Positions 38,385 through 49,416 are shown, counted from the first letter of the stretch. The stretch: DNA of 64,000 bases from Cylindrotheca closterium (GCA_933822405.4 CAKOGP040002091.1:429889-493888), one strand, 5' to 3'. Numbers and translations are program-made. The notes: a model not told the origin generated them from the letters alone.

Positions 38385-40280
38385 ATGCATCTTCGGGTAG
38401 ATGGCATCCAAGAGAGTCCAAGCCTTGCATGGTCAAGCAACGAACCAGTTTCAGTTGAGAATGAGAGCAATGCCAAGCGGGTGTCAGAGGCATCATTGCC
38501 AAGCAACTGCCGCAACCACAAGTCAATAAAGTGGTGGTTGAGAATCAAAGGTATCTTCCAACGACGTTTCGGATCTGATTCTCATCAAGAGTCCCCATCT
38601 TCTTCTTCGAACAATGCCGCCCATTCTCACATGTCATCCGGGAATTCACGACGACGACGTTCCAGGTCAACACGGATTGGTCGAAGAAAAAGTGAATTCC
38701 ATGACAAGAATGGGGAACTGACAGATCAAGCTGAAGGGCGCCCTTCTAACAACGAATCGAATAGTAACCGAACAGGGCCACTACAGTCAACAGGCACGAA
38801 AAATCAGAGGAAAGCAATGTCTGTCCGAAGCAAAAGCCAGTCGAGTGACGACAGCGATTCAATTACCAAGGATTGCGAATATGGACATCCCATGAACCCA
38901 CATATCGTGATTCATAGCTTACCATTGACAAAGAAAGTTGTAAGGGCAGTAAATCGACACTGGTCGAGAATCAACATGGCCAATGAAATATCCAATGGCA
39001 TTTGCAGCAATGATTCGGCGTCATCAATATCATCTGAAGAATCATCGCCCCCATTGTCTCCAAGATCCCTCTCATTGCACCACAATCAATGCAACCGAGA
39101 TCCAAAAGCACTGCAAACTTTGCTCCAATCTTTTTCAAAAGATGCCAAACCTGCTGCTCGGAAGCTACTGCGACCAAGAACTACTAGTTCAACGACGCAA
39201 TCAACTAACTCAGAGTCTTCCTTGAAATCCTTAAGTTTATGTTGGAATGGAATCGGAACAAGTGCTTCAGTTTTGGAAATGCTGGCTCAACAACTTGCCC
39301 CACTGTCGCCACAACTGGAAGAGCTCAAGCTCTGCGGAAACCCACTCGGAATTGGCAGTGGCGGGTTTGAATCGTTGTTTCGTACAGGTCGGCTTCACAC
39401 CATCCAAGATGTACATTTGTCCGACTGTGACCTTGGTAGCAACAGTAGCAAGAATGGATACTCGTCGATGAAAATTCTGGCAAAGTATCTTTCGCAGCCG
39501 TCCTGTGAAATCCAAACGCTGAATCTTAAAATGAATGGAATTGATTCTCGTGGGGCTCAAATTCTCGCACAAGGAATTGCTCAGAACGAGTCCCTTCAAG
39601 TTTTGCAATTGGACTGTAACTCCATTCAACGAGATGGTGTAAATGCCATTCTTGATGCCATGATCAGCAATCCCAAGTCCGCTCTCGTTGAACTATCCAT
39701 TTGTGCCAATCTTGTTAGCTCCGAGTGCGTCCGTGTGATTGGACAGAAACTGCACCAAACCCAACTGAAGACACTCCGTCTAAACCATAACGATTTGGGC
39801 GATGAAGGCGTCGAACTACTGCTTCCAGCATTGCGAAGTAATGATGGGATCAATACAGTTGGTAGTTCATGCTTGGAGGAACTACATTTGTGTTCCAACA
39901 ATCTCTCCAACAAGAGCATCCTGGCGCTTGCACACACGCTCCAATCCAATGCTTGTCTCAAGAAACTCTATTTGACGGGGAATACAGCCATTACAAGACG
40001 CAGCGTCTCCACCTTTGTAGACATGCTGCGTGGTCGCAATTCCACTTTAATGAAGGTGGACATTTTGGAAGATACCTATGACAATCATTTGATTCATAGC
40101 AAGTTGGACTATTTCTGCCAAACCAATCACTACGCTTCGGTCATGGTTGGTGGGAAAATTCACGAATCCCTTTGGCCTGCCTTGTTGGGCAACACCAAAC
40201 GTCCCGACATTGTGTTCTTTCTGCTCCAACGCAAGCCTGATCTCATTGGTCCCTTTCATTGTCATGTACAAAATGATTAG
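38385..40280 (+). CDS. Leucine-rich repeat protein (ribonuclease-inhibitor type), 631 residues
   Basis: Single exon. Residues 1-280 are Ser/Arg/Asn-rich and low-complexity, with no signal peptide. From about 280 to 560 there are LRRs of 28-30 residues of the ribonuclease-inhibitor/LRR_6 type, for example LQVLQLDCNSIQRDGVNAIL, LKTLRLNHNDLGDEGVELLL and LEELHLCSNNLSNKSILALA. The C-terminal 70 residues have no repeats. No NACHT, kinase or transmembrane segment is present, so this is a cytosolic or nuclear LRR scaffold. The function is not known. It is convergent with the ankyrin gene, 103 bp away. Confidence 0.8.
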   Translation: MHLRVDGIQESPSLAWSSNEPVSVENESNAKRVSEASLPSNCRNHKSIKWWLRIKGIFQRRFGSDSHQESPSSSSNNAAHSHMSSGNSRRRRSRSTRIGRRKSEFHDKNGELTDQAEGRPSNNESNSNRTGPLQSTGTKNQRKAMSVRSKSQSSDDSDSITKDCEYGHPMNPHIVIHSLPLTKKVVRAVNRHWSRINMANEISNGICSNDSASSISSEESSPPLSPRSLSLHHNQCNRDPKALQTLLQSFSKDAKPAARKLLRPRTTSSTTQSTNSESSLKSLSLCWNGIGTSASVLEMLAQQLAPLSPQLEELKLCGNPLGIGSGGFESLFRTGRLHTIQDVHLSDCDLGSNSSKNGYSSMKILAKYLSQPSCEIQTLNLKMNGIDSRGAQILAQGIAQNESLQVLQLDCNSIQRDGVNAILDAMISNPKSALVELSICANLVSSECVRVIGQKLHQTQLKTLRLNHNDLGDEGVELLLPALRSNDGINTVGSSCLEELHLCSNNLSNKSILALAHTLQSNACLKKLYLTGNTAITRRSVSTFVDMLRGRNSTLMKVDILEDTYDNHLIHSKLDYFCQTNHYASVMVGGKIHESLWPALLGNTKRPDIVFFLLQRKPDLIGPFHCHVQND

Positions 40281-40383
40281 AATACTAATACAATTTTGAT
40301 TACACATATTATTATAAACGCTCGTGTTAGTATTTTAACAAGGCAAGAATGTATAATTAGTCATATTTTTGTCTGACCCCATC

Positions 40384-41322
40384 TCATGATCGCCGACGCT
40401 TCCGTTTTGTCAACTTGGTAATCTGAGCACTGCCCCCTACAAAGCCCAAAATCCTCCACAACAAGGGTTCCATTTCCCGTTGCAGACAGTATCCCATGAC
40501 GGACAAATAGAACCAATGTTTGGGTGTGATTCCAGTCTCCTTGCGACCCTTTTTGTCAAATGGCGAGTATGATTTGTGACGAAACCAATACAGTACCGCC
40601 TTGTAAACCGCCAATCGCAAACGATGTTGGGTCCACAATTGAGTGGTAGTTTCTAGAAAGGACAATTTTTTCATGGCCCATTCGTGCCACACATTGCCCG
40701 GTTTTGGCAGATGGTACCTCTTGAAAATTTCCAACGGCGTCCGCGAGCCATGAGTCTTGCCATCCCGCAGTATCAAAGCCTCTGGATTGGCCATGGCCAA
40801 GGGGCGCAGGATGTCAAAAGACGCATTCCCCCAGGCGGCCCAATGCAAGGCAGTTCGTCCATGACTGGGAGGCTGCGCATTCAACATGACGAGAAAGGGG
40901 CCCTTGCATTGTTTTCCAATCTCCAGCAATTCGGGAATTATGTTCTTGGAGCTATCTTCCAAGGTCCCGCCCATGATAACTTCGTGCAACGGGTAGTTCT
41001 TGTCAGGCCCCATTTGGAACACTTCTTTTTGCAATTTATCAAACTCGTTTTCCTTTTGCAACAGTTGTAGCCGTCGTCGCGCCAACCGAATCTGGCCTTC
41101 TTGGCACAAAAAGAGCAAGGTCTTCTTTTGAATCAGGTTGGATTCTTCCTCATCGTCGTCGGTTTCATACGCTTCAGAGGAGTCTTCTTGCTCATCGTCA
41201 TCGTCATCGTCATCATCATTATCGTTTTCAGAGTCTTCATGGCTGGCCTCATCCGAAAGATCGTCGCTATCATCATCATCATCATCATCATCATCATTCA
41301 CGGTACCCCTCCTGGTCCTCAT
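40384..41322 (-). CDS. Acidic ankyrin-repeat-like protein, 312 residues
   Basis: Single-exon minus-strand gene. Residues about 9-65 are almost continuous Asp/Glu, encoded by GAT/GAC microsatellites. Residues about 65-200 contain ankyrin-like units: LLFLCQEGQIRLARRRLQLL, NYPLHEVIMGG, and GRTALHWAAWGNASFDILRP. The C-terminal third is aromatic and basic, ending KLTKRKRRRS, which could be a nuclear signal. This layout recurs in diatoms in proteins of unknown role. The acidic run and basic tail suggest binding to basic proteins or nucleic acid, but that is inference. It is divergent from the TM9 gene, 356 bp away. Confidence 0.7.
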   Translation of the reverse strand: MRTRRGTVNDDDDDDDDDSDDLSDEASHEDSENDNDDDDDDDDEQEDSSEAYETDDDEEESNLIQKKTLLFLCQEGQIRLARRRLQLLQKENEFDKLQKEVFQMGPDKNYPLHEVIMGGTLEDSSKNIIPELLEIGKQCKGPFLVMLNAQPPSHGRTALHWAAWGNASFDILRPLAMANPEALILRDGKTHGSRTPLEIFKRYHLPKPGNVWHEWAMKKLSFLETTTQLWTQHRLRLAVYKAVLYWFRHKSYSPFDKKGRKETGITPKHWFYLSVMGYCLQREMEPLLWRILGFVGGSAQITKLTKRKRRRS

Positions 41323-41678
41323 CTTGAGACTACATCTACTGTAGGTCTATATCTTGAAGCAGCCGTGTTTCTTTGATAGAAGCTTGATGTTTGACCCCCA
41401 CATCTTCCACTTCTCCAATCAGCAGCTTTGAAGTCGGCTGAATCAATCCAGTCCATATTCCAACGAACAGATTTGAATCCTTTGATTCCAACTTTTGGAA
41501 ATCTCTGTAGGAAAGTACCAACTGTTCGTAGGCCAGGTCACTGCAGCTTTGTGATGTTGGTTCATGAGCAACGAAACAATGCCTCTGGAACGGCCGGGAA
41601 ATAGAAATTTAGCATACAATTCTTGGGAGTAAATATTGATTTTCCCGGCCGTCCCTGTTGTTGTCATCGTCATTCAGC
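41323..41678. promoter_or_regulatory. Divergent promoter region with 12 bp inverted repeat
   Basis: Lies between the ankyrin gene (minus) and the TM9 gene (plus). ACGGCCGGGAAA at 41590-41601 and TTTCCCGGCCGT at 41641-41652 are exact inverted arms 39 bp apart. The right arm ends 26 bp before the TM9 ATG, so the pair probably lies in its core promoter or 5' untranslated region, where a transcript could fold into a hairpin. Confidence 0.6.
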
Positions 41679-43794
41679 ATGAGGTTGCCTTTGGTTGTGG
41701 CAGCTGCGGCTGCATTGATTTTCCCCTCTGTAGAAGCAGATAACGTAGATCACCGATACAAGAAGGATGAGCACGTAGAACTTTGGGTCAATAAGGTACG
41801 ATTCAAATCACATGATGCAACATGGTCATTGTTTGAGACCACATTGCATTTGTTGGCGACCTATCATATGAGAATACGCTTCCATTTCCAGTCACTCATT
41901 TTCGCTTGTCCTCTCCTTCTTCCATTCAATTAATCATTCATTCATTCATTCATTCAATCAATCATTGTAGGTTGGTCCTTACGCCAATCCCCAAGAAGCT
42001 TACGAGTACTACGCACTTCCTTTCTGTGCGCCCGATACCAAACACCATCCCGATGCTCCTGGCGGCGGTGGTCGCTTTAACGAATGGAAAGGTCTTAGCA
42101 TTGGTGAAAGCTTGGGTGGACACGCCCTTCGTCACTCGGGTCACGATATTGCTTTCCTCAAAGATGGAGATCCGGAAACCTGTACCACAAAAGCCTTGAC
42201 TCAAGACGAAGCGGATCATTTTGCTAAGGCCATTCAACATCGCTGGTTCTATCAAATGTATTTGGATGATTTGCCCGTATGGGGAATGGTTGGTGAGATG
42301 CTTCCAAAGGCGGATCAACTCAAATCAAAGGAAAAGGATGATTTGGCTCGATTGGATCACATGGAAGACTTGTCTGACAATGAAATCAAGGATCTTCACC
42401 CATATGTCTACACGAAACGCAACTTGGTCATTTCCTACAACAAGGATCAAATTGTCAAGGTTGACTTGGAGTCCGATACATCCTCTCTTCAAGAAGTCAA
42501 AGCTGGAGCTCAGTTGGAGTTTGCGCTTCACGTCCAATATGTGGAGACTGTGGAAGAATTCCACTCGCGATTTGATCGATACTTGGATCACGAATTCTTC
42601 AAGCATCCCATTCACTGGTTTTCTCTCTTTAATGCCTTCATGATGGTTCTCTTCTTGATGGGACTAGTTGCCCTCATTCTTCTTCGAACGCTCAAGAAGG
42701 ATTATGCACGTTATGGAATCATGCACGATCTTGAAGAGGGAGATGATATGGACGAGAAGGAAGCTCTTCAGGATAAGGTGGAAGACTCTGGTTGGAAGCA
42801 AGTGCACGGAGATGTCTTTCGATCTCCCTCGTTGCTCGCTCTTTTTTCAGCATTGATAGGAACTGGTTGGCAACTTGTGGTCTTGACGTTGGGTGTCATT
42901 GTCTTTGCAGTCTTGGGACCCTTGCATGGAGAAGTCCATGAGGGACGTGGTGAGGTTATGCAGGCCATTATCGTCTGTTACGCATTTTCCTCTATTGTCT
43001 CTGGATACACTTCTGGAAATTACTTCAAGAGCTATGCCGGAACTGTCCAACGAAAGGGCAAGGAAACCAGTGTTCAGTGGCAACAGACCATGGCTTTGAC
43101 TGTTATCTTGCTTCCAACTGTTACAGTTGGTGTGTTTGCTACCTTGAACAGTGTCGCCTTGGCCTATGGCACGATCAACTCCATCCCATTCATGGTCATG
43201 ATCAAGCTATTCTTCCTGTGGACGTTGGTTTCCATTCCACTCTGCGTAGTCGGAACTTTGCTTGGACGCCACGCACACAAAGGGACTGCTAATCCTTTCC
43301 CTTGTCGCGTCAATGCCATTCCTAGACCCATTCCGGAGGATGTGCCGTGGTACGGAAAACCATCTGGTTTGATTCCATTGGCTGGATTGTTGAGTTTTGG
43401 ATCCATCTTTATTGAATTATACTACATTTTGACATCACTCTGGAACTACAAGTTCTACCACGTATACGGATTCCTCTTGGGTGTATATGGCATTTTGACC
43501 ATTGTTGTTGGTATGACATCCATCATTGTGGTGTACTTTTGCCTCAACGCCGAGAATTACCTCTGGCAATGGACCGCCTTTGGATCGGGTGCTTCCACTT
43601 CTGGATACGTCTTTTTGTACGGAGTCTACTACTACATTTTCAAGACTCATATGCATGGTCTCTTGCAAATGACCTTTTACTTTGGATATATGACACTGAT
43701 TGCGCTGAATTTAGGACTCTTGTGCGGTACCCTTGGTCATTGGGCCGCAAGCAAGTTTGTGAAGGCCATTTTCCAGAACGTCAAGGTAGATTAG
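41679..43794 (+). CDS. TM9/nonaspanin (EMP70 family), 646 residues
   Basis: Two exons, 41679..41795 and 41971..43794. The 175 bp intron ends in an ATTC microsatellite followed by the acceptor. A signal peptide (MRLPLVVAAAAALIFPSVEA) is followed by a luminal domain typical of TM9SF: VGPYANPQEAYEYYALPFC, then SIGESLGGHAL and YMDDLPVWG-like YLDDLPVWG. About nine membrane helices follow from residue 280. The last residues are KVD, which matches the C-terminal K-x-D/E signal that retains TM9 proteins in the Golgi through COPI. The family helps sort membrane proteins with Gly-rich helices and supports adhesion and phagocytosis in other eukaryotes. Confidence 0.93.
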
Positions 43795-44019
43795 GGTACC
43801 TATCCATGTGAAGAATATAAATAAAGTAAGCTTCGAAATAATTGATACATTATATTTTATCATTGGAGTAGGAACTTGAGATGTCTAAGACAGTACCGAC
43901 TGCCAATGAGATGGATTGAAATTGGAAATCCGATCCTCCCCCAGCCCGCCCGCCCACGACCAACGATAATGTTATGACTACTTCGACTAAAACGTACTAT
44001 TTTAGCTTCAATCGACGAA

Positions 44020-46098
44020 TTGTTCATGTCCACCTTGTCTTTTAGCGATGGCATCAAATTCGCATGTCGTTCCAAGTGGTACAGCATCAACAACAGCAAC
44101 AAATGCAACATGTCCTCTCATCATCGCCGTCTTCTTTGGAGAAAAAAGGATCAACGCAACAATGTCGAAGATGATGAAATGCCATTGATTCAAGGAAATA
44201 ATTCGGGGCTCGAGTCAAAGTTTGCAGAATTCGAACAGATTCTCAATTCCAACGATCAATGGTCCATTATGGCAGGTGCCTCTCGTGACAATGGTGAATA
44301 CCCAAACGATTCTGATGTGGACGATCGGGATGAATCGCATTTATTGGATTTGCAGCGGGAATTGGAAGCTGCCGAGTTGGGGACGGCTGCCTCCTGCTGT
44401 CACCGGGAAGAACACCAGGATGACGACGAAGAAGAACGCGAGGATTCATTGTTAGGAAATCCAGCCAAAATAACCGACTACCAATCTTTGGCTTCCGCTG
44501 GTACTGTGGACAGCTTTGATGTAGAAATGGCAATTGAAAAGATCAAAATGCAAGAGAAAGCCATGGAACAAGCCAAAAATGGATCACAAGGCGATTTGGT
44601 TGCGACTCGTGAGGAAAGGATTCGGTTCGAGCAGTTCGTGGCTCAAATGGAACACGATTTTGATGGAGCCATACTCGCAATGATGGAGGCCCATTCTGAA
44701 TCTAACTCGGCCGAAAGGGCCGGCGGCCGAATAGTCAAGGAGGAGGTGGAAAGAAGTCAGGAACCAGATCGTGGTGAAGGTGTCGAAATGATACAGCTTC
44801 CTCAGTTCTCTCCGCTTGATACAGTGAAGGAAGAAGAACCTGCTGGAGAAAGCCGTATCGAAAGCTATGACGACAATACCAGCAACGAAGACGATGATGA
44901 TACTGACTTTACCCCATTTTCCGTCCCGGACTTTCCATCGGATGAATCGCGAGACTACAACACCACCAGTAGTCTATCAGGCAGTGTTGATCAACAAAGA
45001 ATCCTACACCATTATAATTCTTCCGACGTTGCAGATCTTGTTAGCCCACTAACCGACTACGGCTCTCGTCCTCCTCTCAGTCCTGTGACTGCTGACTACG
45101 ACTACAGCAATCCCCATCAAGAGAAGGAAGGGGAACCACCGTCCGAGCCGTGCATTGATTTGGATCAATTGGATGCGGCAACGGTTCAAGTAGAAGAATA
45201 TCGCGAGTCGGCAGATGCATTAGAAAAGCAACGCACCAAAGAAGGCACAGCAGAGCATCTAGTCCAACATCGGGTAGCAGTCCAACACGGAGCTGAAGAT
45301 GGATATTGCGATGCTGATGACGATGAATATAGAGGCGAAGCTTATGATGATGATGATGATGATGGCAACCAATTGTGGGGATACTTTCGAAAATCCAAGT
45401 ACCCTGTCACAGGAGCATCCTTCCTTTGCCTTTGCCATGTTATCATTCAGATTCTAGTCTTTCGCGCGTTATTGGGCCTGCTAATGGATTATCATCAATC
45501 CACGAGCACCAATCTACTAATGGATCCATCGTCAGGAGATCGTCTTCCCCTGTGTCAAACCGATTCTGGGTGCATTCGAGCCATTCCTGTAGCCTTGAAC
45601 GAAAATGGAAAGCATGAGGTGCTCGCAGCCACCAAAAGTATGAACCATATGAATGAAATAATACACAATGAAGCGTGTGAGGGATCTTGGTTCCAGTCAC
45701 CAACACTCTGGTACTCAATTGTCGGAGATGGAAGCAAACATACCGCGATCGCTGCTCCAACGTCAGAGGACTTTGACGTCAGCATCATGGTGTTTGAAGG
45801 ACAATGTGATCGGCCAGAGTTTTATTATGGTCCTGCGCAGTCTTACGGTAAGGCTGCTGGAGAGCACCCCTCATTGCTATGGGATACCGTGGCAGGCAAG
45901 GAGTACTTTATCGCTGTGTTTGGTGTGCGACCGGACAGTACTGGATCTTTTCAGATGACAATGTGGAATACACAGCATGCCAAAGACGCTCTTTCAGATC
46001 ATATAGAAGAGAAGGGTGCTGATTCGTTTCAACATTTGGCAGTTGGTGGAGCTGTTAGTATCTCGATGGCCTTTCTTGCTGCAGCAGCATTCTCATGA
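44020..46098 (+). CDS. Acidic single-pass membrane protein, 692 residues
   Basis: Single exon. The start may be 44020 or the Met at 44110, which begins a more typical basic stretch (MSSHHRRLLWRKKDQRNN). Residues 40-460 are acidic and low-complexity, with an Asp run from a GAT microsatellite at 45340-45365. One membrane segment (FLCLCHVIIQILVFRALLGL) lies near residue 470. The region after it (about 540-670) is globular and resembles the beta-sandwich of prepeptidase-type domains: SPTLWYSIVGDGS, FDVSIMVFEGQC, then AGKEYFIAVFGV. The protein ends with a hydrophobic stretch of about 17 residues that could anchor it or be a GPI signal. Function unknown. Confidence 0.6.
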   Translation: MFMSTLSFSDGIKFACRSKWYSINNSNKCNMSSHHRRLLWRKKDQRNNVEDDEMPLIQGNNSGLESKFAEFEQILNSNDQWSIMAGASRDNGEYPNDSDVDDRDESHLLDLQRELEAAELGTAASCCHREEHQDDDEEEREDSLLGNPAKITDYQSLASAGTVDSFDVEMAIEKIKMQEKAMEQAKNGSQGDLVATREERIRFEQFVAQMEHDFDGAILAMMEAHSESNSAERAGGRIVKEEVERSQEPDRGEGVEMIQLPQFSPLDTVKEEEPAGESRIESYDDNTSNEDDDDTDFTPFSVPDFPSDESRDYNTTSSLSGSVDQQRILHHYNSSDVADLVSPLTDYGSRPPLSPVTADYDYSNPHQEKEGEPPSEPCIDLDQLDAATVQVEEYRESADALEKQRTKEGTAEHLVQHRVAVQHGAEDGYCDADDDEYRGEAYDDDDDDGNQLWGYFRKSKYPVTGASFLCLCHVIIQILVFRALLGLLMDYHQSTSTNLLMDPSSGDRLPLCQTDSGCIRAIPVALNENGKHEVLAATKSMNHMNEIIHNEACEGSWFQSPTLWYSIVGDGSKHTAIAAPTSEDFDVSIMVFEGQCDRPEFYYGPAQSYGKAAGEHPSLLWDTVAGKEYFIAVFGVRPDSTGSFQMTMWNTQHAKDALSDHIEEKGADSFQHLAVGGAVSISMAFLAAAAFS

Positions 46099-46685
46099 TG
46101 TCATTTCATTTAGTAGACGTGTCGAATCCAACCTTGCGCCAGCTCCAGGTCGGCAAAATGAACCATTGGGGCACGAACATAGATTCAAAGTTCTGGACGA
46201 GGCGAAAGCGTACCAGAGACAGTCTACAAGAACAACTTTTGAAAGAGGCCGGCGGCCTAGTGCTGGAGAACCTCCCACCACCGCATCACGAGCTGGTGGA
46301 AGACCGTTTTAAAATATTTGGAAAGCGACGATTCTATAGAGTAGTCAGCTTATGGTCTTGCTAGAGTAGATTGCTGGTGTTCTATGATACCTTAGATGGA
46401 TTGTACAGTAGGCAACAGTTGTGTACCCTTTTTGTCAAAAGTTTTCCTTACAACATCATTACGGGGAGGGAAAGGGGGAATATGGCAGAAATGGGGGCTG
46501 TTGAATGACGTACTAGTCTGGCCTCCGCTCGTCCTGTCTATCCTTGCGATTGATTTTGCCGTAGGTCCCAGTACCTTTCTAACGGAGTCTTCAACTTGAA
46601 AGATACACCCTCAACTCTACGACGTTTTCTGCGATCGAGAAATCACAGCTCGTCAACGCCATATTCAATAGTCCATTACATCACC
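46099..46685. other. Intergenic region, 587 bp
   Basis: Between the acidic membrane protein and PsbU, both plus strand. It has short frames only. A GC-rich palindrome-like GGCCGGCGGCC lies at 46248-46258. The part from about 46560 should contain the PsbU promoter and 5' untranslated region. Confidence 0.4.
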
Positions 46686-47342
46686 ATGAAGATCGCCGTT
46701 CTTGCCCTCCTTTTCTCGTAAGTGAAGAAGATATCCCAATCCGCAAAGGGATGCATATCAACATTCCAAAAGCCCGTCAAACAAAGATGTGATTTTGGAA
46801 AAAGTAGTCTTGGTCCACGACAAATTGCGTTTCCGCAATGAGAAGTTGACAATGGACAGTCATCGGTCTTTTCATGCCATATTCAAGAACAAATCACTCA
46901 TTATTTCCCCTTTTCGTTCTTTTAAAGCACTGTTGCCGCCTTCACCAGCGGTCCTCAAGCCACCAGACAAGCCACTGAGCTTGCCGCCGACCGTCGCGAC
47001 TTCCTTTCTCAAGCCGCTGCTGTTGCCGGACTTGCTGCTTTCGCCCCAGCTGCCAACGCCGTTCGTGATTACGAAGGTCTTGGATACTTGGGAGGAGGCA
47101 ATGTTGTCGATATCAACAACGCCAACGTCCGTGTCTACTTGAAGATGCCTGGTATGTACCCCGCTGTTGCCGGAAAGATTGTCACCAACGGACCATACAA
47201 GAGTGTTGGTGAGGTTTACAGCATCCCAGGACTTACCTCAGCCGAGAAGGACGTCATCAAGAAGTACGAGAGCCGATTCACCGCCCTTCCCCCCCAGGCT
47301 GATTACGTCATTGATATCTACAACAACGGACTTTACCGTTAA
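46686..47342 (+). CDS. psbU: Photosystem II extrinsic protein PsbU, nucleus-encoded, 148 residues
   Basis: Two exons, 46686..46717 and 46928..47342, with a 210 bp intron (gtaagt...ttaaag) that splits a Ser codon inside the signal peptide. The precursor is tripartite. The ER signal peptide MKIAVLALLFSTVAA is followed by F (the diatom +1 aromatic for plastid import) and a short transit region. A lumen signal then starts with a twin Arg (DRRDFLSQAAAVAGLAAFAP) and ends ANA. The mature part (about 95 residues) has the PsbU double HhH-type fold with DINNANVRVYLKMPGMYP and YKSVGEVYSIPGLTSAEKD. PsbU stabilises the oxygen-evolving Mn cluster in red-lineage PSII and sits on the lumen side. Expression is probably light-dependent. 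Confidence 0.92.
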
Positions 47343-48120
47343 ATTTCAGATTTAGATTGAATTGATCTAAGTCTTTCGAGCTTTGCAAGAGATTAATGTC
47401 CAACGGCTGATACTGATCTGGGAGTCCGGTACAATTTGGGGACGATAGATTTCAGCTATGCTAAATTGAATTGAATAGAACTCCATTAGACTCCTCAGGC
47501 AGGGCATGTTGTAGTAGTTGAGAATTTTTGTTCAAGTGGCACTCCTGTAGTACATAATTTTGTAATCTCATTAGGTAGGAGTATTTGGTGTATAAAGCGA
47601 ACGACTTCTTCCTGGAGCTACTGAGTGCCTGTGGTAAGATTGAAATATAATACCAGATTCGTATTCAATGCTCCTTGAATACAACCAACTCTTGCAACAT
47701 CATGGAACTGTGCCTGTACCTTGAACCTACACTATCGCACTGGCTGTACGTCAACGGAAGCAACGAAAAGAGTTCCATGGAGAATTGACATTGACGTCAT
47801 CACAGGAATTTGGAATTTGTTTTCGACATATCGTCGACCAAGATTGGCCTATTGATTGTTCCGTCAGATTCCTCTTCCATCAAATCTACCGGAAGAGGGA
47901 TTTGTTCTGTTTTCTCATCTTCCTCGTGTGTGTTCAAACTGACACCTCAGTTATCCAATAGATCTGATTGCAAATACCGGTAGTAACGAGCACATAAAGT
48001 TCCAGTAATCTGAGCTGCCTCTTCTCCTGCTTTTATCCGAGGCTTGGTGGGACACGGTCGCATTCTACCATTCGCATTCACAGTATCAATCGTACTACTA
48101 CTACAGTATCTAAACTCAAG
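47343..48120. promoter_or_regulatory. Intergenic region between PsbU and MoaA, 778 bp
   Basis: It should contain the PsbU 3' end and the MoaA promoter. No open frame with family features, repeat or RNA gene is recognised. Confidence 0.4.
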
Positions 48121-49416
48121 ATGCGTCGAGTTGTTTCCCTTGGCAGGAATCGTGTATTCAGTCAACTGCAAGCTTCCAGACCGCTTTCTTCTAATGCAGC
48201 ACTGCGGGAGGAAGAGCCAGAAGTCGTTCATCATCGACCAAGATTGGAATCCTTACGCAGGCGACTGAATCAAGACAAAGATTCACCAATTTCATTGAAA
48301 CAAAGCACTCCAAGACCGCAGGACACTTCCAGTTCCAGTATGACAAATGAAATGACGGAAGCTGAAGTAAACCAAAGCTTGGAATCACTCATGAAGCAGT
48401 TAGAAGCCCTTCCAATGCCCGAGGAACCATTGACGGACCGGTTTGGGCGACAACATTCGTATCTAAGAATTTCGTTGGCAGAACGGTGCAACTTGAGATG
48501 TCAATACTGCATGCCTGAAAATGGTGTTCCTTTGCAGCCCCAGTCTCACTTGTTGTCCAATGATGAAGTTGTGCGCCTCGCTAGTTGGTTTGTTCAGAAT
48601 GGTGTCGACAAGATACGACTGACTGGTGGTGAACCACTGCTGCGGAAGAATCTGGTAGATCTGGTTGGCAATCTAAATGAGCTGGGACTGGAACAAATTG
48701 GAATGACAACCAATGGAGTGACGCTGTCGAGAAATCTACCAGATCTAGTGGAAGCTGGCTTGACACACGTCAATGTCAGTTTGGATTCCTTGCTCCCAGA
48801 CAAATTTGCCAAACTGACACGGCGACCCGAATCCTATCACACAAAAGTGATGAAGGCGATTGAAGATTGTGCGACCCTCTTGCCAAATCGGACCAAAATC
48901 AATTGTGTCGTTTTGCCGGACAATGTTGACGAAATGCAAGAATTTTGCGAATTGACGCGTTCCATGCCGATTGACGTTAGATTCATTGAATACATGCCCT
49001 TTAATGAAAATAACTGGGGAACAGGTGAATTTGTGAGTTACCAGCAAATGAGAGATAGCATTGAAGGTTTGAGTAGATTGGAAGATGGACCCAACGACAC
49101 GACAAAGTGGTGGACTCTTCCTGGTGATACTATGGGACGAATTGGATTCATTACCAGTATGACCGAGCATTTCTGTGGGACTTGCAATCGATTGAGAATT
49201 ACTGCAGATGGACAATTAAAGGTGTGCCTGTTTGGATCCACTGAAGTTAGTTTGCGAGATTTGATGCGGCACGAAGAGTCCTCCGACGAAATGCTACAAA
49301 AACTCATTCACTATTCTGTACAGAGAAAGCATTTCAAGCTCGGCGGCCACAAGGATATGGAGGACTTGCAAGACCATTCCAAAGAAAACAGACCCATGAC
49401 ATTGATCGGTGGGTGA
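48121..49416 (+). CDS. MoaA: GTP 3',8-cyclase (MoaA/CNX2), molybdenum cofactor biosynthesis, 431 residues
   Basis: Single-exon radical-SAM enzyme for the first step of Moco synthesis: GTP to 3',8-cyclo-GTP, then (with MoaC) cyclic pyranopterin. The radical-SAM cluster motif CNLRCQYC gives Cys 123, 127 and 130. The second, substrate-side cluster is formed by CGTC (Cys 352, 355) and Cys 369 in QLKVC. The GTGEF-like NWGTGEFVSY, LTGGEPLL and the C-terminal Gly-Gly are all conserved. About 100 extra N-terminal residues begin MRRVVSLGRNRVFSQLQASR, a likely mitochondrial presequence, as for plant CNX2. The gene lies directly upstream of nitrate reductase, which uses the cofactor, on the same strand. 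Confidence 0.95.
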   Translation: MRRVVSLGRNRVFSQLQASRPLSSNAALREEEPEVVHHRPRLESLRRRLNQDKDSPISLKQSTPRPQDTSSSSMTNEMTEAEVNQSLESLMKQLEALPMPEEPLTDRFGRQHSYLRISLAERCNLRCQYCMPENGVPLQPQSHLLSNDEVVRLASWFVQNGVDKIRLTGGEPLLRKNLVDLVGNLNELGLEQIGMTTNGVTLSRNLPDLVEAGLTHVNVSLDSLLPDKFAKLTRRPESYHTKVMKAIEDCATLLPNRTKINCVVLPDNVDEMQEFCELTRSMPIDVRFIEYMPFNENNWGTGEFVSYQQMRDSIEGLSRLEDGPNDTTKWWTLPGDTMGRIGFITSMTEHFCGTCNRLRITADGQLKVCLFGSTEVSLRDLMRHEESSDEMLQKLIHYSVQRKHFKLGGHKDMEDLQDHSKENRPMTLIGG

